Assembly: GCA_947472115.1 (NCBI GenBank)
Contig: CANIZU010000097.1
Location: 1-6,961, forward strand
Source: Flavobacteriales bacterium
GTDB lineage: Bacteria > Bacteroidota > Bacteroidia > NS11-12g > UBA955
Direction of reading: 5' to 3'
DNA: 6,961 nt
Below, one piece after another: positions 1-6,235 of the stretch. Both the position numbers and the translations under genes were made by a program. Position 1 is the stretch's first letter, and every line of letters starts with the position of its first letter. Under the pieces are notes generated by a model. The model was not told where the DNA came from. It saw only the letters and a list, made by a program, of their open reading frames with translations, and did no database searches.

Positions 1-941
1 GCTGTGTAACCCAGACAAGCAATATTGCTCTCCGTAACAAACCTACCATCCGCGCTGCGCGCTTGTATCCGATAGCATTTCTCAAATTTAGATCGTTCAA
101 TGAATTGCTTGTCGTTGAATTGGGTATCTGCCTGATTGGCAAGCAATTGCCAATTGGTGGTTTCTTTGTCTAAGTTGCCCACGCACACATAGTTCTGCAC
201 TCCACCGCTCAACGACCAGTCCTCATAGGGCGTCCACGTCAACAGGGCTGTTGGAAACTCATTCACCGATACTTGAGCTTGCTCTACCACCTTCAAGAAG
301 ATGGTTTTGCCCACATTGCTCCTCAGTGCCACCGTTTTATCACAGCTGTCGATGGGTTGAATTTGGTAACGATACGACTGGTCGATCTCTTGACTGAGGG
401 CATCCAAATAAAACGTATCATTCACCACTGCCAATGGCATTCCATTTCTATACAACTGATAGTTCTTGGCCGCCGGAACCGTTTGCCATTCCGTAAGTAT
501 GTTGGCATTGTTTACTAAGGTGCTTCTCTTCAAGAATGGCTTCAAGCCATCCTCTATCCCTTGGGTAATATTCAATGCGATGGAATCTTGGGTGATACAC
601 CCAGACGGACCATATAGTTTCTGTAGCAACAGATATTTGCCTGATTGGATCAAGCGAGCTTTGTTGATGGCTAGGTCGAAGTGATTGGTTGAAACGATGA
701 CCGGCTTGAAACGATAAATGGTAGAATCCGTGGGATCGGAATACGTTCTGCCAAATTGAACCTCCAGGGGCGTGCAACCTGATGTCTTGTCTATGGCGAT
801 TCCCGGCCTTGGTGCGGGAAGGATTGAGATGTTTTGGATTGCGTTAAAGGTATCGGTGCATCTGCCATCGCTGACTTGCAGTTGTACAATGAATTTGCCA
901 GAAGTGGTATAAGTGTGTTTAATGGATTTGTTTTTGGGCAT
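1..941 (-). CDS. PKD and fibronectin-III-like modular surface protein, partial (both ends missing)
   Basis: I read this frame by hand on the minus strand; it is open from inside the hppA fragment to the left edge. It starts with the end of a PKD module (HTYTTSGKF, then VQLQVSDGRC, near 920-842). A second PKD-like unit follows, from SGCTPLEVQF to GCITQDSIALNI (about 780-565). Two fibronectin-III-like modules come next. The first has LTEWQTVPAAKNYQLYRNG and an RYQIQPIDSC strand; the second has LLTWTPYEDW, then CYRIQARSADG and SNIACLGY at the edge. In Bacteroidota this order is normally followed by a CHU_C type B T9SS sorting domain, expected beyond the left edge (inference). The protein is probably secreted by T9SS and bound to the surface. 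The true start is absent: the frame passes into DNA that is hppA on the other strand and stops at 1065-1067. The ATG at 939-941 is only the first ATG left after the break, not a natural start, since no signal peptide follows it. Confidence 0.85.
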   Translation of the reverse strand, partial: MPKNKSIKHTYTTSGKFIVQLQVSDGRCTDTFNAIQNISILPAPRPGIAIDKTSGCTPLEVQFGRTYSDPTDSTIYRFKPVIVSTNHFDLAINKARLIQSGKYLLLQKLYGPSGCITQDSIALNITQGIEDGLKPFLKRSTLVNNANILTEWQTVPAAKNYQLYRNGMPLAVVNDTFYLDALSQEIDQSYRYQIQPIDSCDKTVALRSNVGKTIFLKVVEQAQVSVNEFPTALLTWTPYEDWSLSGGVQNYVCVGNLDKETTNWQLLANQADTQFNDKQFIERSKFEKCYRIQARSADGRFVTESNIACLGYT

Positions 942-1563
942 GATGTTGCCCGGTGTTACTGTTTCTGGTGTATTGATGGGTATCTTCCAATCAAATGCCG
1001 GTGGTGCATGGGATAACGCCAAGAAGTCTTTCGAAAAGGGTGTAATGATCAACGGCGAGATGTTCTACAAAAAATCTGAGCCACACAAAGCATCTGTAAC
1101 GGGTGATACAGTGGGTGATCCTTTCAAGGACACTGCTAGTCCTTCGATGAACATTTTGATCAAATTGATGTCGATTGTTTCTTTGGTTATCGCTCCTTTC
1201 ATTGCAGGTAAAACTTTCGGTGAACGTCCTAACCACGGACAAGGCGCTGCATGTGTTGAAATGCAACATTGCGAAAAGGAAATGATGGGCAAATGCGATA
1301 TGAGCAAATGCGCTACCCTAACCAAAGAACAGTGCGCTGCGATGTGCGATTCTATGGGTTGTGATTCTACCGAGAAAGCGGCTTGCATGGGCATGTACGA
1401 TGCAGATGGCAAGTTCATTGGCAAAGGACACGAAGGTTGCTCTAATGAGCCTGCTTGCAAGGAAGACAACGACAAAACTTGTAGCAAGGGCGATGCCTGC
1501 TGCAAGAACAAGAAGACAGTTGAAGCCCCTGAAAAGAAGGCTTGTTGCAAAGACAAAAAATAA
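913..1563 (+). pseudogene. hppA: C-terminal fragment of membrane-bound ion-pumping pyrophosphatase with cysteine-rich tail
   Basis: HppA hydrolyses pyrophosphate and pumps H+ or Na+ across the inner membrane. Numbering residues from a GTG at 913, recognisable homology begins near residue 11-14 (GVTVSGVLMGIFQSNAGGAW) and covers only the last two or three membrane segments of a protein that is usually about 700 residues or longer. Conserved catalytic-site motifs are intact: WDNAKK (D34, K37) and GDTVGDPFKD (D65, D69, K72, D73), which match the acidic and lysine residues that bind Mg-pyrophosphate in characterised enzymes. The last membrane helix is about residues 81-98. An atypical tail of about 118 residues follows, with 15 cysteines and many lysines. 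A TAA at 910-912 lies directly before the GTG, so no upstream extension exists here. The fragment cannot be a working pump. It is either a remnant cut by rearrangement or the end of an intact gene joined wrongly in assembly. A strong terminator lies 47 nt after the stop. HppA identity is sure; the start is not natural. Confidence 0.85.
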
Positions 1564-1610
1564 GTTAGGGATTGATGTTGGGAGCTTCTCTCCCACCGTT
1601 GGTTTGAAAT

Positions 1611-1648
1611 AAAAGGAAAGGCCACCCGTTGGGTGGCCTTTCCTTTTT
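1611..1648 (+). terminator. Rho-independent terminator after hppA
   Basis: A perfect 17-bp inverted repeat (arms 1611-1627 and 1631-1647) has a 3-nt loop (gtt). The core is GGCCACCC/GGGTGGCC, flanked by AAAAGGAAA and TTTCCTTTT, so the 3' arm ends in a T run (1643-1648 is mostly T). It sits 47 nt after the hppA stop and in front of the next gene's upstream region, so it should separate the two transcription units. The A run on the 5' side means it could also work in the reverse direction, but no minus-strand gene reaches it from the right. Confidence 0.9.
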
Positions 1649-1710
1649 GGTATCTAATTTAAATCCGTATACGAAATCACACCAAAAGAAGAGGTTATAA
1701 ATCACCAAAC

Positions 1711-1768
1711 AATGGGTAAATAACTGATACTTTATGAATAAGTATAAGAATTAAATTGCTTACCCATT
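1711..1768. repeat. Nested inverted repeats upstream of the beta-barrel gene
   Basis: The outer arms are AATGGGTAA (1711-1719) and TTACCCATT (1760-1768), a perfect 9-bp inverted repeat 40 nt apart. Inside lies a second perfect pair, ATACTT (1727-1732) and AAGTAT (1740-1745), with a 7-nt loop. The spacer is AT-rich and non-coding. If transcribed, it could fold as a stem with an inner hairpin; as DNA, the arms could bind a protein. No known riboswitch is recognised, and no T run follows, so it is not a terminator. Confidence 0.4.
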
Positions 1769-1779
1769 TCAAATAGGAA

Positions 1780-1799
1780 TGTAAATAGATCCATTTACA
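1780..1799. promoter_or_regulatory. Operator-like palindrome TGTAAAT-N6-ATTTACA
   Basis: This is a perfect 7-bp inverted repeat with a 6-nt spacer, 40 nt before the ATG at 1840 of the beta-barrel gene. The 7-6-7 form and the position suit a dimeric transcription regulator acting on this gene or on the pair of genes downstream. The region is AT-rich, so chance palindromes are not rare. No copy was noticed before the other genes in the window, and no regulator gene is present to pair with it. Confidence 0.3.
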
Positions 1800-1839
1800 C
1801 AATTTATTTCTATATTGAACCTTGAAAATACTTCACCCT

Positions 1840-2514
1840 ATGAAACATTTATTAACGGGATTGATTTTTTTAACGTGGGGATGTACCGCCCAAGCCCAAA
1901 CTTGGGAAACAGGTCTCGCCATCAACAAAACCCATTTGTGGCAATATGAAAGTGACTATGCATACAGAACACAGAGATTGGGAATCTCTGCTATGGCAAG
2001 GTATCAGAATCCCAACGCAACACATTTGCTGCTTAAAAACAATGAGATAGGATTCGAACACAGTCGCGGAGAATTAAAAATCGGATATCATAGGGGTGAA
2101 AGAACAAATCTCAAATACAGCAGTACTTCATTCACATTAAATAATTATTTTGCCAATTTCGGGACCTTAAAAAAGGGTTTTCAAGTGTCTATGGGGTTAC
2201 ACTACAACTATAAGATACATACCCTTTCTGATGGGGGTTTCACGAATTGTACCTATAAACGGGACTCTCTAGGGAACCCTTGGACGAAAAGTGATTATTA
2301 TTCTCTTGATGGAAGAAACAATCCGTTTATTCGACGTTTTAATATAGGTCCGACAATAGGAATTGCATTCCGTCCGTTTCAGTTAGGCAAACTAGTTCTG
2401 CGAAGCAGATACGATATTAGCACTACCATGCTTGGCGAAAAGGATGGAGAAATGAATTTCAATAATTTGAGACAGCGTTTTACCCTGAGTATCGTTTGGG
2501 ATAAACAAAAATGA
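1840..2514 (+). CDS. Secreted outer-membrane beta-barrel-like protein, unknown function
   Basis: From the ATG at 1840 the product has 224 residues. It opens with a clear signal peptide (MKHLLTGLIFLTWGCTAQA, cut before QTW). An upstream TTG at 1822 would add only six residues before the hydrophobic core, so the ATG is preferred. The mature part is rich in short alternating polar/hydrophobic stretches with aromatic ends, such as KNNEIGFEHSRGELKIGYH, FQVSMGLHYNYKI, FNIGPTIGIAFRPF and KLVLRSRYDIS. It ends in a strand-like RFTLSIVWDKQK. This pattern suits an 8- to 10-stranded outer-membrane barrel. The size is well below the roughly 300 residues of PorP/SprF T9SS partners, and their usual N-terminal motif is absent. 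The next gene, a large T9SS cargo, starts 76 nt downstream on the same strand, so the two may share a transcript; a role in holding or presenting that cargo is only a guess from gene order. No specific family is recognised. Confidence 0.75.
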   Translation: MKHLLTGLIFLTWGCTAQAQTWETGLAINKTHLWQYESDYAYRTQRLGISAMARYQNPNATHLLLKNNEIGFEHSRGELKIGYHRGERTNLKYSSTSFTLNNYFANFGTLKKGFQVSMGLHYNYKIHTLSDGGFTNCTYKRDSLGNPWTKSDYYSLDGRNNPFIRRFNIGPTIGIAFRPFQLGKLVLRSRYDISTTMLGEKDGEMNFNNLRQRFTLSIVWDKQK

Positions 2515-2590
2515 TTCTTAGGTTTACAATGTATATTCTTTTGCGCTTGTTCGTGTTGATCAGTCAAATAAAATCATAAAACTTTAACCC

Positions 2591-5500
2591 ATGAAAATAA
2601 ATATATGGATCATTGTTTTTTGTTTTTTGTTAAACTCCGCGACCGCATTTGCGCAATACTCAAATACGAGTTGGTATTTTCACGACTCAAGGATAGATTT
2701 TCAAAACCAACCTGCATCGTTAAAAAAATCTAATGTAGGTACGAGTGGGTGTCATCAATTCGTCATTACAAATTGTAATGGAGATGTCAAAATCATAGCA
2801 TATAGCAATGGACGCATTTATAACGGAAATGAACAGGTCATGAAAGGTAGTGGCAAGTTGGGCGCCGCTGAATTGTATTATTTGATTGATGGATTTATCT
2901 ACCCGGGATCGAAGGATTCAATTGTCATTTTTCATGATTTCTTTGCTTCAGGTAAAGCTTACTGGGGCTACTCAATTGTGGACCTTACCAAAGATTCAGG
3001 CAGGGGTGAAGTTATAAAGAGTAAGGTTATCGTGCGTAACAGATTTAACCCAACCATGACAGTCGTAAAACACGCGAACAACTTAGATTATTGGATACTT
3101 GGAACCTCTGACAGTTTTAGCGCCTTTGCCTATCACTTTTCAAACAAGGGTCTTAATCCAACACCAGTATTGAGTTCAGGCGTATTCAACGATTACTTAT
3201 TAAAAAATGTAACGTATGATTTTAATAATTTATGGGCATGCCTCGCACCATTCGTTCCTACCTGGGATTCCAAACAAATCATTGTAACCGGCCTAACCAA
3301 ATGGAGACATGCAACTGCATGTGCTCTGATTTACGATTTCGATAACAGTACCGGGAAAATAACCAACCCCCAAGAATTGTTCAAACGTTCCAACCTAAAC
3401 AATAAAACCCATTACACCACCCAAAAGGCGGCAATCGCTCCCAACGATACTTTCATTTATCTCGGCGTAGTTCACCCCAATTGTGAGGGCACGTTGGGGT
3501 CCAATGATTTTGCATGTTTTTATCAAATAAATCGATTTACAAAAACAAAAGTTCTTCTTAAAACTCAATTTGTCAATACTTATAATATATTCGGTTTTCA
3601 TGGAACCAACGTAACACCTGAAGGAACCATTTGTGTGATCGACTACAGTAAAGTAACGTCAAGCCAAACGATTAATCAACTATGGAGGGTGGAACGACCT
3701 AATTTGGAAGGCAAGTCTTGCAAATACACCCCCTGGCTAACAGACAATTCCTCCCCGGGAGCTTTTTTTCCAACCGTATTAAACAGAATCGCTCCCACCT
3801 ACTTTACCGTTAACAGCCAAATTAATTCTTGTGCAGATACTTCAATCATCACCCTAAGCGGAGATACCTTACTAAACAAATTGGTTTTGAGATTTGGTGA
3901 TGGCGATACTTTACTTTGCACCGGCCCTTTCAAACCCAATTTAACCTTCAAACATTTTTACAAATCCAATGGCAACTATCCGCTGACCATAACCACATGG
4001 AACAAGTCTTGTAATACATCCCAATGGTTAACCGACACACTGGCCATCTATAAACCACCCCGGAACCTCGAAGTGAACGTCACCCATAATCCAACTTGCT
4101 ATGGAGACACGGTTCGAGTTACCTTAAAAGCACAAAACCACCAACGATATTCTGTCAAATGGGGACTCTCAAAACTCGGTGGTGGAGTATACGACACCTT
4201 ACTGAACAGCACTTCTGATAGCGCTACTTTTCAGTTCTATTATCCCGAAACCGACAAAAAATACAAACTCAACTTTTCTGCAACGAACGCTTATTGCAGT
4301 ATTGCTAAAAGTGATTCTATCACAGTTGTATCTTACCCAAAACCAAAAAACCACTACGCTATCAATCTTGACAGCAGTTGTGCCGACAAACCTCTTATTT
4401 TGTCTGACAGCGGCAATTTGTGGAGAAAGACAATCATTCAATGGTTTGGTTTGAGTGACACAATCTCCGGGACCAACAACCTACTCAAAAAACACGATTT
4501 ACCGAATGCTACTAGCGCGCAAAATGCGTCGGTTATTTTAATATCATCCAATATCCACGGATGCCTACTTCGCGATACTCTACAAATTCATATCCTACCC
4601 AGACCCGATGGATCAATACTATGTGTGGATTCCGTGGTCTGTGTAAATCAGCAAACCTTCATTGCAAGAATCCAAAAAATCAACCAGCCCGCGAATACAC
4701 AATGGGCCTGGTGGGACGGTATCCAAAAGAGCAACGACAGTTTATTGCGTAAAACCTTTGTAACTCCGGGCCTTTACCCCATTTCACTCACTGCAATCAC
4801 GGCAGCCGGTTGTACGGATACCAATACTTTGTTACTCACCGTTAAATCCTTACCCAAGGCAGCCTTTTCTATCAATAACGACACCCTATGTTTCAGAAAA
4901 GAGTCAATACAATTGCACAATTCCGCAATTTGTGTCGATGATACAATTTCTTCGCATTGGTTTGCTACAAGCAAAGGAGATACCTTGCATACAAAAACGG
5001 CAACGATCAGCCAACCCAGCATAGGCAAACACACAATTAAACAATTTGTTAGCACGAATGAAGGATGCTTCGACACCCTCACAAAACTTGTTGTGGTAAA
5101 TGCCAGTCCAATTGCCACTTTTCAGATTTCCCAAAGCCATATCTGCGACGGACAATCATTCACTGCAATCTCAGATAGCACAAGCTTTGGCGATTTGGGC
5201 CATTGGAACATTCCACAATTAGGAATTTCAATCCCCGTCGATGGGCGAAATGGAAACATCCCAGTTACCGTCACCGGCAAGCAAACGGTGAACAAATCTG
5301 GACGCTACACCCTTGGCTACTACTTGGTCAACGCCGAACAATGTCGAGATACCCTTCAGCGTAGCATTACCATCGACCGGCGGCCAATGGCCAACTTTAC
5401 TGTACCCAATATCTGTGTTGGTCAGGAGGTCAATTTTTATAGTAACAGCAACATCGGAGATGCGCCTATTCGCTTTTACCAATGGTTCAATGACTGGGAC

Positions 5501-6139
5501 ATTAAACAAGGTGCAGCTATACAATACACTTTCAAAACTGCGGGGAATTACCCCATCGAACATGTCGTGTTAGACACCAATGGTTGTGCGGATACTGTGG
5601 TAAAATCTGCATTGGTAAAACCCGTCAACAAACCTCAAATCTCTTGGGAGCCGTTCCGTTACAACAGCAACCCCTCTTATACCTTCATATTCTCTGCTTT
5701 ACCCGAAGGCATGAAGGAATACAATTGGACGTTTGAAGAAGCAGGCACCTTTCAGGGAATAAAAGTTTACCCAACTTTTAGCAGCAGTCGGGACAATGTG
5801 AAAGTACAGTTGAGCATCACCTCGCCAAACGGCTGTATATCAGACACTGCGATGTGGTTCAACATCATGGATATTACTGGATTTCATTTCCCTAGTGCCA
5901 TCACAATAAATGGCGATGGATTAAATGAAGGGTTTGGAATTGCAGGTCCAGAATATATCAAAAAATATGAATTACAGGTGTACAACAAATGGGGAGAGAT
6001 GGTATTTAAAACCAATAATCCCTATCAACAGTGGATGCCTACGAAACCCATTCCTGGTCAATATGTATATTACTGCAAAGTATCGGACCTATACAATCGT
6101 TTTAAGGAAATCAAAGGAACGGTTTTGTTGATTCGTTAA
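2591..6139 (+). CDS. T9SS type B sorting domain protein with N-terminal propeller-like region and PKD array
   Basis: This is a complete 1182-residue secreted protein. Residues 1-22 are a signal peptide ending AFA before QYS. Residues 24 to about 400 fit the propeller-like N-terminal region common in Bacteroidota CHU_C proteins: SWYF-x5-DF, then CHQFVITNCNGDVKIIAYSNG and a regular run of beta strands. Residues 404-1095 form eight PKD/Ig-like units. Only the first keeps a classic motif (RFGDGD near 434, then GNYPLTITTW); later ones show the GxYpI...GCxDT pattern. Residues about 1096-1182 form the gliding-motility-associated C-terminal domain: INGDGLNEGF, KKYELQVYNKWGEMVF, GQYVYYCKV and the final KGTVLLIR. 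That domain directs export through T9SS, so the protein should cross both membranes and sit on the cell surface or be released. Likely roles are adhesion or binding; no enzyme motif is visible. The ATG at 2591 precedes the signal peptide directly; no Shine-Dalgarno site is seen, as is usual in the phylum. Confidence 0.92.
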   Translation: MKINIWIIVFCFLLNSATAFAQYSNTSWYFHDSRIDFQNQPASLKKSNVGTSGCHQFVITNCNGDVKIIAYSNGRIYNGNEQVMKGSGKLGAAELYYLIDGFIYPGSKDSIVIFHDFFASGKAYWGYSIVDLTKDSGRGEVIKSKVIVRNRFNPTMTVVKHANNLDYWILGTSDSFSAFAYHFSNKGLNPTPVLSSGVFNDYLLKNVTYDFNNLWACLAPFVPTWDSKQIIVTGLTKWRHATACALIYDFDNSTGKITNPQELFKRSNLNNKTHYTTQKAAIAPNDTFIYLGVVHPNCEGTLGSNDFACFYQINRFTKTKVLLKTQFVNTYNIFGFHGTNVTPEGTICVIDYSKVTSSQTINQLWRVERPNLEGKSCKYTPWLTDNSSPGAFFPTVLNRIAPTYFTVNSQINSCADTSIITLSGDTLLNKLVLRFGDGDTLLCTGPFKPNLTFKHFYKSNGNYPLTITTWNKSCNTSQWLTDTLAIYKPPRNLEVNVTHNPTCYGDTVRVTLKAQNHQRYSVKWGLSKLGGGVYDTLLNSTSDSATFQFYYPETDKKYKLNFSATNAYCSIAKSDSITVVSYPKPKNHYAINLDSSCADKPLILSDSGNLWRKTIIQWFGLSDTISGTNNLLKKHDLPNATSAQNASVILISSNIHGCLLRDTLQIHILPRPDGSILCVDSVVCVNQQTFIARIQKINQPANTQWAWWDGIQKSNDSLLRKTFVTPGLYPISLTAITAAGCTDTNTLLLTVKSLPKAAFSINNDTLCFRKESIQLHNSAICVDDTISSHWFATSKGDTLHTKTATISQPSIGKHTIKQFVSTNEGCFDTLTKLVVVNASPIATFQISQSHICDGQSFTAISDSTSFGDLGHWNIPQLGISIPVDGRNGNIPVTVTGKQTVNKSGRYTLGYYLVNAEQCRDTLQRSITIDRRPMANFTVPNICVGQEVNFYSNSNIGDAPIRFYQWFNDWDIKQGAAIQYTFKTAGNYPIEHVVLDTNGCADTVVKSALVKPVNKPQISWEPFRYNSNPSYTFIFSALPEGMKEYNWTFEEAGTFQGIKVYPTFSSSRDNVKVQLSITSPNGCISDTAMWFNIMDITGFHFPSAITINGDGLNEGFGIAGPEYIKKYELQVYNKWGEMVFKTNNPYQQWMPTKPIPGQYVYYCKVSDLYNRFKEIKGTVLLIR

Positions 6140-6235
6140 TGAAATCATATCACCATATGAAACGATTTAATTCACTATTCTTGAAGTACTAATTTTTGCG
6201 TTAGCAACTTGAAACCAATATAATATGTAAAAGAA

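Noticed and set aside
448..777. Minus-strand open frame of 109 codons
   Set aside because: A different minus-strand frame over the same bases encodes clear PKD and FnIII modules, so this is a shadow frame.
913..942. GTG at 913 (or ATG at 940) as a genuine start of a small membrane protein
   Set aside because: The product begins in the middle of a conserved HppA segment directly at the junction, has no promoter or ribosome site, and lacks most of the family's length.
1065..1625. Long open frame of 186 codons on the minus strand opposite hppA
   Set aside because: It is antisense to the recognised hppA coding frame, has a low-complexity composition without family features, and runs through the terminator hairpin.
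1822..1839. TTG at 1822 as start of the beta-barrel gene
   Set aside because: The ATG at 1840 gives a standard signal peptide, while the TTG only adds six residues in front of it.
1840..1902. Lipoprotein signal at LTWGC in the beta-barrel protein
   Set aside because: Trp at the -2 position does not fit a lipobox, and a normal signal peptidase I site (AQA before Q) follows at once.
6145..6160. Hairpin TCATAT-cacc-ATATGA just after the T9SS cargo gene as a terminator
   Set aside because: The stem is only six AT-rich base pairs and no T run follows, so termination here is not supported.
6196..6224. Promoter-like TTGCGT, 17 nt, TATAAT before the membrane-thioredoxin gene
   Set aside because: It matches the E. 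coli sigma-70 consensus, whereas Bacteroidota use a different -7/-33 pattern. It would leave a leader of only about 5 nt, and TATAAT is easily met by chance in such AT-rich DNA.
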